Assembly (NCBI RefSeq): GCF_000242635.2 | Contig: NC_017770.1 | Coordinates: forward strand, 5,096,669 to 5,160,668 | Reading direction: 5' to 3' | DNA from: Solitalea canadensis DSM 3403 | GTDB lineage: Bacteria; Bacteroidota; Bacteroidia; Sphingobacteriales; Sphingobacteriaceae | Length of the DNA stretch: 64,000 nucleotides | In this document: positions 1 to 9,380 of the stretch, piece by piece | Layout of the letters: each line of letters starts with the position of its first letter | Numbering within the stretch: the first letter of the stretch is position 1 | Translations under genes and position numbers: made by a program | The notes under the pieces: generated by a model | What the model was told of the DNA's origin: nothing | The model's database searches: none | What the model saw: only the letters and a program-made list of their open reading frames with translations

Positions 1-1
1 A

Positions 2-511
2 AATAATATGCAGGTCCGCACGGATAATGCGGAAAATATGTTTGCCATTGCTGATTTGTCAAGTATGTGGGCCTTGGTAAATGTATATGAGTCTGATATT
101 TCAAAAGTAAAAGCTGGCGATAATGTAAAAATAACAACCCTCTCTTACCCTGATAAAGTATTTTCCGGAAAGATCGATAAAGTATATAATACAATCGATC
201 CGGAAAATAAAGTGGTTAAAGCGAGGGTCAAGATCAATAATCCCGATCTGATCCTAAAGCCGGAAATGTTTGCTAATGTAGAAATCAGTTCAGTAGGTGA
301 TGATACAATGCCTGTGATTGATACTCAATGTCTCATTTTCGATAATAATCAATATTATGTTTTAGTGATCGAGGGAAAAGAAAAAGTTAAAATTAAACCC
401 GTTACAATTGCCCGAAAAACAGAAAATAAAGCCTATATCCGTTCAGGTGTTAAATCGGGCGACCACTTAATTGCCTCAAGGCAAGTATTTATTTATGAAT
501 CTCTTAAGTAA
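2..511 (+). CDS. RND efflux periplasmic adaptor subunit, 3' part
   Basis: This is the C-terminal part of a membrane-fusion (HlyD/CzcB-type) adaptor that links an inner-membrane RND pump to an outer-membrane channel. The frame is open from base 2 and the ATG at 8 looks internal, because this family normally has about 200 more residues before this point. Visible are the beta-barrel segment (ADLSSMWALVNVYESD), a KPEMFANVEIS stretch and a membrane-proximal domain ending in KSGDHLIASRQVF. The CzcA-like pump gene begins 20 bases after the stop, so the two are almost certainly one operon. The substrate is inferred to be a divalent or monovalent metal ion, only because the pump is of the heavy-metal subgroup. 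The start lies outside the window. Confidence 0.9.
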   Translation, partial: NNMQVRTDNAENMFAIADLSSMWALVNVYESDISKVKAGDNVKITTLSYPDKVFSGKIDKVYNTIDPENKVVKARVKINNPDLILKPEMFANVEISSVGDDTMPVIDTQCLIFDNNQYYVLVIEGKEKVKIKPVTIARKTENKAYIRSGVKSGDHLIASRQVFIYESLK

Positions 512-531
512 TCCATCTTCAATTAATTCTC

Positions 532-3500
532 ATGAATAAATTAATAAAAGCGATCCTGTCATTTGCTTTAAAAAACAAATACATGGTGTTCTTTATCACC
601 TTGTTAATAGCGGCTGCAGGATATATCAGCTTTAAAAAGATTAGTATTGAAGCATTTCCGGATGTCACGAATACCTCTGTTACGATTATCACACAGTGGC
701 CGGGGCGAAGTGCTGAAGAGGTAGAGAAATTCGTTACGCGGCCAATTGAGATAGCAATGAATCCAACTGAAAAGAAAACAAGTATTCGTTCTTCTTCATT
801 ATTTGGATTATCCATTGTAAAAGTAACCTTTGAGGATGATGTTGATTATGCCTTTGCTCGTTTTCAGGTAAATAATCATATCGCTGATGCTGATTTACCA
901 GAAGGAATTCAACCAGGTATTCAGCCTCCTTATGGGCCGACCGGAGAAATCTATCGTTATACACTCACCAGTAATAAAAAATCAATACGTGAGCTAAAAA
1001 CTATTCAGGACTGGGTGGTAGAGCGTGAACTATTGGCCGTTCCGGGTGTTGCCGACATAGTCAGTTTTGGCGGAGAGGTTAAAACCTTTCAAATTACCAT
1101 TGATCCTTCAAGAGCCATGCAATACGGTGTTATGCCTTTAGAATTGTATGAAGCAGTTTCAAAAAGTAATATCAATGTTGGAGGTGATGTTATTGAGCAA
1201 AGTGGACAGGCTTATGTGGTTAGGGGCATCGGAATTCTTAATAATATTAATGAAATCAAGAATATCATCGTTGATAATATTAACGGAACACCAATCTATG
1301 TGCACAATATTGCAGAAGTTACCGAATCAAGTTTACCTCGATTAGGACAAGTGGGAAGAGATAATGACCCGGATGTGGTGGAGGGCATTATTGTGATGCG
1401 CAAGGGAGAAAACCCGAGTAACGTTATTAAAGCTGTAAAAGCGAAAATAACTGAGTTGAATAGTAATATCTTGCCGGATGATGTCAAAATAAAACCATTT
1501 TACGATCGTGAAACACTGGTTGATTTTGCTACTCATACCGTGCTTCATAACATGATCGAAGGGATCATTTTTGTGACTTGCATTGTCCTTTTATTCATGG
1601 CCGATTGGCGAACTACACTAATTGTTTCCGTTATCATTCCGCTTGCGTTGTTGTTTGCATTTATTTGTTTGAAGTTGAAAGGCATGTCGGCTAACCTACT
1701 TTCGATGGGGGCGATCGATTTCGGGATTATCATTGACGGAGCCGTCGTCATGGTTGAAGGAATATTTGTAGCGCTTGACCATAAGGCGAAAAAGGTAGGA
1801 ATGGAAAAGTTTAATCTGCTTAGTAAGTCGGGCATCATTAAGCGAGCTTGTTTAGAAAACGGTAAAGGGATTTTCTTTGCAAAACTGATCATCATAACCG
1901 GTCTTCTTCCAATTTTTACATTTGAAAAAGTAGAGGGCAAAATGTTCTCTCCGCTGGCCTGGACTTTAGGGTTTGCATTGTTAGGTGCCTTGCTGCTTAC
2001 GTTTACCTTGGTTCCTGCAATGGCTAATGTGTTGCTTCGAAAAGACGTAAGAGAACATCATAATCCAGTATTGGCATTTACCACCAGTAACTTTATGCGA
2101 TTCTTTGATTGGTGTTTCCGTATGCGGAAAAAGATGTTGATTGTTTCTATGGTGGTATTAGTTGCTGGTGTTTTCTCCTTTAAATTCCTGGGAACGGAAT
2201 TTTTACCTGAACTGAATGAAGGTTCTATTTATGTTCGTGCAACTGGTCCGTTGAGTACCTCTCTTGATGAATCAGTAAAGCTTTCGAATGAGATGCGGAA
2301 AATATTTATGGGGTTTGATGAAGTGAAACAAGTGCTTTCGCAAACAGGCCGGCCGAATGATGGTACTGATGCTACTGGTTTCTATAATATTGAGTTTCAT
2401 GTAGATATATATCCACAGAAAGAGTGGAAACGCAAGCAAACAAAGGAGCAGTTGATAGAACGAATGCAGGATCGCTTGAAAGGGTTCCCTGGTATCAACC
2501 TGAACTTTTCTCAGCCTATTATGGATAATGTTGAAGAGGCTGTTTCAGGTGTTAAGGGTTCTATCGTTGTTAAGCTTTTTGGTGATGACTTTAATTATAT
2601 CGAACAGGAAGAAGAAAAAATGCTCTCCATTTTAAAAACCGTTGAAGGGATCGAAGACTTGGGAATCCTTCGGAATTTAGGGCAGCCGGAACTGCAAATC
2701 CGGCTTAATCAGCAAAAAATGGCACTCTATGGAGTAACTGCAGCTGATGCAAATGCAGTGGTGGAAATGGCCATCGGAGGGAAAGCAGCTTCCAAGATCT
2801 ACGAAGGTGAGCGCAAGTTTGATTTGCGCATACGTTATCCCGAAGATTATCGGAATAATGATGCAGAAATTGCAGCACTAAGGGTTCCGACTTTAAAAGG
2901 CACTAAAGTTCCATTGGGTGAAATCGCTGAAATTAAGAAAATAATTGGTCCAAGTATGATTTACCGCGATAAGCATAAACGATATGGTGCTATCAAATTT
3001 TCGATCAGAGGAAGAGATATGGGAAGTACAATTGCTGAAGCCCAACAAAAAGTGAATGCTGCCATCAAATTGCCAAAGGATTACAAACTCGAATGGGCAG
3101 GTGATTTCGAAAACCAACAGCGTGCTACCAACCAATTGTCGACAGCGGTGCCGATTAGTTTGCTGGTTATTTTCTTTATTCTTTTTGTTCTTTTCGGAAA
3201 TGTAAAAGACTCTTTGCTAGTATTGAATAATGTGCCATTTGCCATTATGGGTGGAATTTTAGCCTTATTGATCACTGGCATTAATTTTAATATCTCAGCA
3301 GGTATTGGATTTATTGCCTTGTTCGGTATTTGTGTGCAAAATGGTGTAATTCTGATCACTAAATTCAAGCACAATATTGTTGAACTTAAGCACCATCCAA
3401 CCTGGACGTTCGCTGATGCACTTCGCGAAGGAGTGGAGACGCGGATGCGTCCGGTTATCATGACCGCTTTAATGGCCGCTATTGGATTATTACCTGCCGC

Positions 3501-3657
3501 TATGTGTACAGGCATTGGCTCCGAAGCCTCTAAACCTTTGGCAATTGTGGTTATCGGAGGCTTAATTACCAATACAATATTCAACCTTTTTGTATTCCCA
3601 ATCGTGTTTTATATCAGTTATCGAAAAAAGGTACAAAAGAGCTTACATGTAGGTTGA
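532..3657 (+). CDS. czcA: CzcA/CusA-type heavy-metal RND efflux pump
   Basis: This is a proton-driven inner-membrane transporter that exports metal ions across the envelope with the adaptor encoded just upstream. At 1041 residues it has normal length for the HME-RND family. It shows the N-terminal membrane helix, two large periplasmic loops and two groups of membrane helices. The family signature AIDFGIIIDGAVVMVEG lies at about residues 394-410, and its acidic residues are the expected proton relay. The sequence matches the CzcA/CnrA branch better than the drug-pump (AcrB) branch. Which metal is carried cannot be read from the sequence. No outer-membrane factor (CzcC/TolC) follows; it probably lies upstream of the window. 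The start is the ATG 20 bases after the adaptor stop. Confidence 0.92.
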   Translation: MNKLIKAILSFALKNKYMVFFITLLIAAAGYISFKKISIEAFPDVTNTSVTIITQWPGRSAEEVEKFVTRPIEIAMNPTEKKTSIRSSSLFGLSIVKVTFEDDVDYAFARFQVNNHIADADLPEGIQPGIQPPYGPTGEIYRYTLTSNKKSIRELKTIQDWVVERELLAVPGVADIVSFGGEVKTFQITIDPSRAMQYGVMPLELYEAVSKSNINVGGDVIEQSGQAYVVRGIGILNNINEIKNIIVDNINGTPIYVHNIAEVTESSLPRLGQVGRDNDPDVVEGIIVMRKGENPSNVIKAVKAKITELNSNILPDDVKIKPFYDRETLVDFATHTVLHNMIEGIIFVTCIVLLFMADWRTTLIVSVIIPLALLFAFICLKLKGMSANLLSMGAIDFGIIIDGAVVMVEGIFVALDHKAKKVGMEKFNLLSKSGIIKRACLENGKGIFFAKLIIITGLLPIFTFEKVEGKMFSPLAWTLGFALLGALLLTFTLVPAMANVLLRKDVREHHNPVLAFTTSNFMRFFDWCFRMRKKMLIVSMVVLVAGVFSFKFLGTEFLPELNEGSIYVRATGPLSTSLDESVKLSNEMRKIFMGFDEVKQVLSQTGRPNDGTDATGFYNIEFHVDIYPQKEWKRKQTKEQLIERMQDRLKGFPGINLNFSQPIMDNVEEAVSGVKGSIVVKLFGDDFNYIEQEEEKMLSILKTVEGIEDLGILRNLGQPELQIRLNQQKMALYGVTAADANAVVEMAIGGKAASKIYEGERKFDLRIRYPEDYRNNDAEIAALRVPTLKGTKVPLGEIAEIKKIIGPSMIYRDKHKRYGAIKFSIRGRDMGSTIAEAQQKVNAAIKLPKDYKLEWAGDFENQQRATNQLSTAVPISLLVIFFILFVLFGNVKDSLLVLNNVPFAIMGGILALLITGINFNISAGIGFIALFGICVQNGVILITKFKHNIVELKHHPTWTFADALREGVETRMRPVIMTALMAAIGLLPAAMCTGIGSEASKPLAIVVIGGLITNTIFNLFVFPIVFYISYRKKVQKSLHVG

Positions 3658-3814
3658 TACATGTTAGAAGTCTTTTTGGATGAGCGGCCGGATTAAGTTT
3701 CGGTCGCTTTTATTGTTACGTTTATTTGAGGTATTGAAGAGTAAAGTGTCTTTTTATTTGTTTAATCTTGTGGTGCAATTATTCGATACTTATAAAAAGA
3801 ACATCTGTTTGACT

Positions 3815-4594
3815 ATGAGATTTTTACTCTTTCTTATTGCATTCCTGTTTAATGCAACTCTTCTCTTGGCACAATCAACATTATACAATTGGCAAAAAAA
3901 TGGTCTTCGACTTCGTGATCAGCCTTCGGCAAGTGGCAGGATCATTACGAAAATTCCGTATGGAGCTCGGCTGGAAGTACTTGAGGTGATTAAAGACAAG
4001 CCGTTTTCTGCTAAATTATTCTCCACTAAACGGGTGTGTGAACAAGAAGAGGGCGTGGAGATTAAAAATCATGAACTAAATGGAAATTGGATCAAGGTAA
4101 AATATAATGACTCGATTGCTTATGTAGCTAACGTTTATTTATCTCCTCTTAAAACTATACCATTACAAGCTAAGGACGATGGTGCTGTTATGTACGACAA
4201 TGAGAAAATGCAGCGGATTTTATTTTCTTATTTTGGAATGCCACTAAAAAGATCAAAAAAGAATACAGCAAAGGAAAAGGGAGAAGAGGCCTATATAGAA
4301 AACTTCGCTTTTGTAAATAATGTTACCGTAAAACACGAATTACAATACCTGGAAGAAGGAGCTGGAGGAGAGGTTTACGAAATCAGTATTTCTAAAAGAA
4401 ACGTGATGGATGTGTTATGGCTGGCATTTGTATTGGCACAAAACGGTGAAGTTGATGAGGCGAATTATTGTTACGTTGAAACAGATACGAATGTATTGAA
4501 GCTGGATCATTATGGTGAGGGGCAGTCGAATACGATTGAAATAAAGCAAGAAAAGGACAAAGTAATCCTTTCGCTGAGTTTTGGAGGATGTTAA
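3815..4594 (+). CDS. Secreted SH3-domain protein of unknown function
   Basis: The frame could open further upstream, but the ATG at 3815 gives a clean signal peptide (MRFLLFLIAFLFNATLLLAQ), so I start there; the product is 259 residues. After the signal comes a bacterial SH3 (SH3_3-like) domain at about residues 21-100, with the typical NGLRLRDQPSASGRIITKIPYGARLEVLE pattern split over its first strands. Such domains usually bind peptidoglycan or cell-wall peptides. The remaining 150 residues match no family I recognise and end in a Gly-Gly-Cys. It stands alone, about 160 bases after czcA. The location is inferred to be periplasmic or outer surface; the function is unknown. Confidence 0.75.
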   Translation: MRFLLFLIAFLFNATLLLAQSTLYNWQKNGLRLRDQPSASGRIITKIPYGARLEVLEVIKDKPFSAKLFSTKRVCEQEEGVEIKNHELNGNWIKVKYNDSIAYVANVYLSPLKTIPLQAKDDGAVMYDNEKMQRILFSYFGMPLKRSKKNTAKEKGEEAYIENFAFVNNVTVKHELQYLEEGAGGEVYEISISKRNVMDVLWLAFVLAQNGEVDEANYCYVETDTNVLKLDHYGEGQSNTIEIKQEKDKVILSLSFGGC

Positions 4595-4962
4595 TAGATC
4601 GTCAATAATAGCTAATAATGGGAATTAGGTTAAGTACAATAAAAGAGGTAAAAGAAAAGTATGCCTTCTTAAAAGAGTGAGAGGGGCTTTAGCTAGAATG
4701 ATTGGCGGGATGAGGATTATTTTATAGTCGCCGGTGGAAAAGTATAAAAGCAAACTGAGCAGGCTCAATCTAATATAGATTATTTCTGTCGGGAAATTAG
4801 TATAATGAGGGCTAATGAGTATATTTGGCCCGAAAGTTTTAAAATTGAACTGAATCAGGTATACAAACGATATTTCGGCCAACCGGAATATCATTTTTTT
4901 GGTAGCTGAATTAAGGAATAGGAGTGGTTAACAAAACGTATCACTCGTGCAATCACACGCGA
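4595..4962 (+). other. Intergenic region with possible decayed coding sequence
   Basis: No intact gene was found here. Short open stretches in different plus-strand frames look protein-like: a 20-codon stretch starting at ATG 4618 (MGIRLSTIKEVKEKYAFLKE) and a 53-codon stretch at 4748-4909 that ends in VYKRYFGQPEYHFFGS. They may be pieces of one small gene broken by frameshifts, but this rests on reading by eye only. The 89-codon minus-strand frame here has no recognisable content. The polyprenyl synthase promoter should lie at the right end. Confidence 0.3.
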
Positions 4963-5934
4963 ATGCCAACATTAGACGAAATTAAAAGACCTATAGCTGC
5001 TGAAATTGATTTGTTTGAAGAGAAATTCAAAAAATCAATGCAAAGTTCGGTGCCTCTGCTTGATCGCATTACCCATTACATTTATAAAAGTAAAGGCAAG
5101 CAGATGAGGCCTATGTTCGTATTTTTTGCGGCAAAGGTTTGCGGAGGGATCACAGAAGCCACACATCGTGGTGCTGCATTAGTAGAGCTTTTACATACCG
5201 CTACATTGGTTCATGATGATGTGGTGGATGACTCGCATGAGCGTAGAGGCTTTTTTTCCATCAATGCACTTTGGAAAAATAAGATTGCTGTTTTAGTAGG
5301 CGATTTCCTGCTTTCAAAAGGTCTGTTACTTTCTGTTGAACATAAAGACTATAATCTACTCGAAATCGTTTCTAATGCAGTACGTGAAATGAGCGAAGGA
5401 GAGCTATTGCAAGCAGAGAAGGCTCGTAAGATGGATATTGAAGAGGAACTTTACTTTGAAGTGATCCGTCAGAAAACAGCGTCCTTAATTGCTTCGTGCT
5501 GTGCTTGTGGTGCTGCATCGGCAAATGCATCGGTAGAAGATATTGAAAGGATGCGTGTTTTTGGTGAAAAGATCGGAATTGCTTTTCAGATAAAAGACGA
5601 TCTTTTTGATTTTGGTCACGATGATGTAGGAAAACCTCGTGGTATTGATATCAAGGAGAAGAAAGTGACTCTTCCTTTGATTTATGCATTAAAAACTTGT
5701 GACCGTACACAGAAGAGATATATCATCAATCTGGTGAAAAATCATAATGAAGATGCTGTAAAGGTTCAGGAAATCATTGAGTTTGTAAATAAAACCGGTG
5801 GTTTGGAACTTGCAGAACAAACCATGTTCAAATATCAGGAAGAGGCTTTTGAAATTTTAAGGACATTCCCTGATACCGAACAACGCCGATCATTAGAGCA
5901 ATTGGTTCGTTTTACAACGGAAAGAAAAAAATAG
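4963..5934 (+). CDS. Polyprenyl diphosphate synthase (IspB/IspA family)
   Basis: This trans-prenyltransferase condenses isopentenyl diphosphate onto allylic diphosphates to make the long prenyl chain of menaquinone. The frame extends to a GTG at 4924, but the ATG at 4963 (MPTLDEIKRPI) fits the family start and gives 323 residues, the usual length. The IPP-binding GKQMRP motif is at about residues 46-51. The first aspartate-rich motif (HDDVVDD) is near residue 84 and the second (KDDLFD) near residue 211, each followed by the expected helices. The chain length of the product cannot be told safely. A hairpin follows the stop, and the TerC gene starts about 80 bases further on. Confidence 0.9.
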   Translation: MPTLDEIKRPIAAEIDLFEEKFKKSMQSSVPLLDRITHYIYKSKGKQMRPMFVFFAAKVCGGITEATHRGAALVELLHTATLVHDDVVDDSHERRGFFSINALWKNKIAVLVGDFLLSKGLLLSVEHKDYNLLEIVSNAVREMSEGELLQAEKARKMDIEEELYFEVIRQKTASLIASCCACGAASANASVEDIERMRVFGEKIGIAFQIKDDLFDFGHDDVGKPRGIDIKEKKVTLPLIYALKTCDRTQKRYIINLVKNHNEDAVKVQEIIEFVNKTGGLELAEQTMFKYQEEAFEILRTFPDTEQRRSLEQLVRFTTERKK

Positions 5935-5946
5935 GATGGTGAAAAC

Positions 5947-5965
5947 GGGTAATTGATAATTACCC
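5947..5965 (+). terminator. Short hairpin after polyprenyl synthase
   Basis: GGGTAATT (5947-5954) pairs perfectly with AATTACCC (5958-5965) across a 3-base loop. There is no clear T-run after it, so it may be a weak terminator or an RNA-stabilising stem rather than a classical intrinsic terminator. Confidence 0.45.
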
Positions 5966-6013
5966 ATTCATCAGACAGTCAGTTTGCTTATTCATACTTT
6001 TAATAATAATAAA

Positions 6014-7069
6014 ATGTCGAACGAAGTTATTTATTTCGGAAGTTTTCTTGTGTTCATTGCTGCGATGTTAAGCCTCGATTTAGGGGTGTTTAACAAAAAA
6101 GACCATGTTGTAAGCTTAAAGGAAGCACTAATAATGAGCATTATTTGGGTTTCGCTGGCGCTTGGATTCTATGCGGTAATTTATTTTAAAGGTGATTTAC
6201 TTCATGGAATTACTGATATGGCTCGTTTACAGGAAGTCGTATTAGCTCATAAGCATAATATAAAACTGATACCTGATAATTTTGAGGCGAGCTTAGAAAT
6301 TTATCGTCATAATCTTTCTTTAGAATTTATCACCGGTTATGTTGTTGAATATGCGCTATCAGTTGATAATATCTTCGTAATTGTATTGGTGTTTACGGCT
6401 TTCGGTGTTGAGAAGATTTATTATCACAGAGTATTGTTCTGGGGTATATTAGGAGCCGTTATTATGCGTTTCCTGTTCATCTTTATCGGTGCCACATTGA
6501 TCACTAAATTCGGATGGATTCTTTACGTATTCGGCGGATTCCTTGTTTATACAGGGGTAATGATGTTCATCAATCGCGACCACGATGAAGAAATTGACCC
6601 TCAAAATCACAAAGTAGTACGTTGGGCTCAGCACGTTTTCTCTGTATGGCCACATTATGAAGGCAATAAGTTCTTTGTAAAAAGAGATGCAAAAACTTTG
6701 GTTACGCCACTATTCATTGTTTTATTAGTTATTGAGTTTACCGACCTGATCTTCGCAGTCGATTCAATTCCTGCAATTTTCGCTGTAACTAAAGATCCGT
6801 ATATCGTATTCTTCTCAAATATCTTCGCGATTTTAGGTTTACGTTCTATGTTCTTCTTGTTGGTAAACATTATTCATAAGTTCCACTATCTTAAGGTTGG
6901 CTTATCAGTATTATTAGTCTTTATCGGGGTGAAAATGCTTGCGCACAGTTACCTTGAAAAAATAGGTTTCCAAACTTCTCACTCACTGATCATTATCCTT
7001 TTGATACTAACGGTAAGTGTTGTAGCGTCGCTAATGTTTCCAAAAAGACATGATGTTGAAAAAAAATAA
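6014..7069 (+). CDS. TerC family integral membrane protein
   Basis: This is an inner-membrane protein of the TerC family (tellurite resistance/Alx group), linked in other bacteria to tellurite resistance, manganese export and pH response. The ATG at 6014 (MSNEVIYFG) is preferred over the upstream ATG because the first helix then starts at once; the product is 351 residues. About nine membrane helices can be seen. They carry the family's conserved acidic motifs, SVDNIFVIVLVF near residue 117 and EFTDLIFAVDSIPAI near residue 240, which probably bind a metal ion. It is followed by a strong terminator, so it ends its own transcript. The actual substrate is unknown. Confidence 0.88.
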   Translation: MSNEVIYFGSFLVFIAAMLSLDLGVFNKKDHVVSLKEALIMSIIWVSLALGFYAVIYFKGDLLHGITDMARLQEVVLAHKHNIKLIPDNFEASLEIYRHNLSLEFITGYVVEYALSVDNIFVIVLVFTAFGVEKIYYHRVLFWGILGAVIMRFLFIFIGATLITKFGWILYVFGGFLVYTGVMMFINRDHDEEIDPQNHKVVRWAQHVFSVWPHYEGNKFFVKRDAKTLVTPLFIVLLVIEFTDLIFAVDSIPAIFAVTKDPYIVFFSNIFAILGLRSMFFLLVNIIHKFHYLKVGLSVLLVFIGVKMLAHSYLEKIGFQTSHSLIIILLILTVSVVASLMFPKRHDVEKK

Positions 7070-7100
7070 TAACTATTAAAATGATAGTTTAAATAATTTA

Positions 7101-7126
7101 AAGCCCGATTTTCATCGGGCTTTTCT
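7101..7126 (+). terminator. Intrinsic terminator after terC-like gene
   Basis: AAGCCCGAT (7101-7109) pairs perfectly with ATCGGGCTT (7114-7122) across a 4-base loop and is followed by TTTTCTTGTTTTTT. Confidence 0.9.
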
Positions 7127-7191
7127 TGTTTTTTGCCCTTTCTGATAGCTGTAGGGCCATCCATTGTATACAGGATCAGTTTAAAATCCGC

Positions 7192-7199
7192 TATATTTG
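7192..7199 (+). promoter_or_regulatory. Putative -7 promoter element of rocD
   Basis: TATATTTG matches the Bacteroidota sigma factor -7 consensus TAnnTTTG and lies 22 bases before the rocD ATG. A TTG at 7164-7166 could be the -33 element, though the spacing is somewhat long. Confidence 0.5.
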
Positions 7200-7221
7200 G
7201 ATATAAACAACACAAAATTTT

Positions 7222-8466
7222 ATGTCAGTAACAGTAACCGGATTGTCATCCACAGCATTAATGGAGTTAGAGAATAAGTATGGAGCGCATAATTATCACC
7301 CATTACCCGTTGTGCTTGATAAGGGTGAAGGTGTATATGTTTGGGATGTTGAAGGTAAACGTTACTTCGATTTTCTTTCAGCTTATTCTGCCGTAAATCA
7401 AGGTCATTGTCACCCTAAAATTATAAACACACTTGTAGAGCAGGCACAAAAGTTAACACTTACATCACGAGCTTTCTATAATAGTACATTAGGTGAATAT
7501 GAAAAATTTGTAACCGGTTATTTTGGTTTCGATAAAGTTTTACCAATGAACACGGGGGCAGAAGCCGTTGAAACTGCAATTAAGATTTGTCGCAAGTGGG
7601 CATACGAGAAAAAGGGTTTGCCTACAGATTCTGCCCAAATCATAGTTTGTGAACAGAACTTCCATGGTCGCACAACCACAATTGTTTCCTTTTCGAGCGA
7701 TAGTGGTGCAAGCAAAAACTTTGGTCCTTTCCCTTCTGGATTTATCCGTATTCCTTATAATGATTTAGAGGAATTAGCAAAAGCTTTGGAGAAACCTAAC
7801 GTTGCAGGTTTCTTAGTAGAGCCAATTCAGGGTGAAGCAGGAGTTTTTGTTCCGGATGAAGGCTATCTGGCAAAAGCCAAGGAATTGTGTAAGAAAAAAA
7901 ATGTATTATTCATTGCAGATGAGGTACAAACCGGGATTGCTCGCACAGGTAAATTGCTGGCTTGTGATCATGAAAATGTTAAACCGGATATGCTGATTCT
8001 TGGTAAAGCCATTTCAGGGGGAGTACTACCTGTTTCGGCAGTTTTATGTAATGACGATATTATGAATGTGATTACGCCAGGAACTCATGGTTCCACCTTT
8101 GGAGGTAATCCATTGGCTAATAAAGTGGCGATGGCTGCATTAGAAGTTGTAAGTGATGAGCAATTAGCAGAAAATGCGGAGTGTTTAGGAAAGATTTTCC
8201 GTGCTGAAATTCAAAAGCTGGTTGATGAATCTGATTTATTGGTATTGGTAAGAGGAAAAGGCTTGTTAAATGCCATTGTTGTAAACGATACAGAAGATAG
8301 TAGTACCGCATGGGATATTTGTATGCAGTTAAAGGAAAACGGTTTATTGGCTAAGCCAACCCATGGAAACATTATTCGTTTTGCACCGCCTTTAGTGATG
8401 AATGAAGAACAATTACACGAATGTATCGCGATTATAAGAAAGACCGTATTGGCCTTTAAAAAATAA
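7222..8466 (+). CDS. rocD: Ornithine aminotransferase
   Basis: This PLP-dependent class III aminotransferase converts ornithine and 2-oxoglutarate to glutamate semialdehyde and glutamate, in arginine and ornithine catabolism or proline synthesis. Its 414 residues match the family length. The N-terminal [16 protein letters not shown] and [15 protein letters not shown] motifs are typical of ornithine rather than acetylornithine aminotransferase. The cofactor-binding lysine is K262 in LGKAISGG, with the preceding ADEVQTG motif. It is monocistronic: terminators stand on both sides. A -7 type promoter sits 22 bases upstream. No arginine regulator site was recognised. Confidence 0.93.
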   Translation: MSVTVTGLSSTALMELENKYGAHNYHPLPVVLDKGEGVYVWDVEGKRYFDFLSAYSAVNQGHCHPKIINTLVEQAQKLTLTSRAFYNSTLGEYEKFVTGYFGFDKVLPMNTGAEAVETAIKICRKWAYEKKGLPTDSAQIIVCEQNFHGRTTTIVSFSSDSGASKNFGPFPSGFIRIPYNDLEELAKALEKPNVAGFLVEPIQGEAGVFVPDEGYLAKAKELCKKKNVLFIADEVQTGIARTGKLLACDHENVKPDMLILGKAISGGVLPVSAVLCNDDIMNVITPGTHGSTFGGNPLANKVAMAALEVVSDEQLAENAECLGKIFRAEIQKLVDESDLLVLVRGKGLLNAIVVNDTEDSSTAWDICMQLKENGLLAKPTHGNIIRFAPPLVMNEEQLHECIAIIRKTVLAFKK

Positions 8467-8488
8467 AATTCCTAAGAAATGATTAGTG

Positions 8489-8518
8489 CGGCAATTCAAT
8501 TTTGAGTTGCCGTTTTTT
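8489..8518 (+). terminator. Intrinsic terminator after rocD
   Basis: CGGCAATTCA (8489-8498) pairs with TGAGTTGCCG (8503-8512), with one G-U pair, followed by a run of T. Confidence 0.88.
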
Positions 8519-8546
8519 GTAAATAAGAACTCTATAGCTGAGCCAA

Positions 8547-9239
8547 ATGAAAAAACTCGGATTAATAGGTGGCATCAGTTGGGTGTCGACCTCAGATTAT
8601 TACAAATTAATCAATGAAGGTGTAAATGCTAAGTTAGGCGGTTTAAATTTTGCTGAATGTATCATCTACTCATTTAACTATGCAGATATAAAAAAGAATA
8701 ATGATAACGATGATTGGGATGCAACGTTAAACATGATTCTAAAAGCAGCTGAATGTTTGAAGTTGAGCGGAGCTGAAGCAATTATTCTCTGCGCTAATAC
8801 AATGCACTTGATAGCTGATAAGCTACAACTGCAAATTGATATACCAATTATTCATATTGCTGAAGTTACTGCAAGAGAAATAAAAAAGGATGAAATAAAG
8901 AAAATAGGATTGCTTGGGACGAAGTTTACGATGGAGAGGGATTTCTTCAGAAATAAGCTTTCTGATCAAGGTATTAAATCTGTAATACCAGCAGCAGCTG
9001 ACAGAGACTTTATTCAGGAAACGATCTATTATGAATTGGGGAAAGGTATTATAAAGGAAGAAACCAAACAGCGTTATATTTCCATTATTAATAATTTGAT
9101 AAAACAAGGTGCAGAGGGCATCATTTTAGGTTGTACTGAAATACCATTGATCATTAAACAGAACGATGTTTCTGTAAAAGTATTTGATACTACTTTAATT
9201 CATTCGGCTGCTGCTGTAGAGTTTATACTTTCTTATTAA
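8547..9239 (+). CDS. Aspartate/glutamate racemase family protein
   Basis: This cofactor-independent racemase (230 residues) interconverts L- and D-forms of an acidic amino acid; it resembles the YgeA/EcL-DER subgroup. The start MKKLGLIGGISWVST is typical. Family members normally use two cysteines. The second is present as C196 in ILGCTEIPL. At the first position, before N84-T85-M86-H87, the residue is Ala83, preceded by C82; the E. coli enzyme has Thr at this place, as I recall. The enzyme may therefore act in one direction only, or C82 may substitute. It sits alone between two terminator-like regions. The substrate cannot be assigned. Confidence 0.85.
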   Translation: MKKLGLIGGISWVSTSDYYKLINEGVNAKLGGLNFAECIIYSFNYADIKKNNDNDDWDATLNMILKAAECLKLSGAEAIILCANTMHLIADKLQLQIDIPIIHIAEVTAREIKKDEIKKIGLLGTKFTMERDFFRNKLSDQGIKSVIPAAADRDFIQETIYYELGKGIIKEETKQRYISIINNLIKQGAEGIILGCTEIPLIIKQNDVSVKVFDTTLIHSAAAVEFILSY

Positions 9240-9380
9240 GTTTTTATCTTGAGCAATAGTTAAAAAATGAAGAGGGTTGTAAATGAAATTTGATACCTCT
9301 TTGCTCAAATAGTTGTTGCGGCAGGAGTGCAACGAGTAATATTATGGGAAAGGGTAAAAAGATTTTTGAGATTTAGATAG

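Noticed and set aside
3081-3584. 167-codon frame antisense to the RND pump gene
   Set aside because: It mirrors a strongly supported gene with intact motifs; such antisense frames are a by-product of its codon use.
4625-4894. 89-codon minus-strand frame
   Set aside because: Odd composition, no family features, no promoter; it overlaps the possible decayed plus-strand gene.
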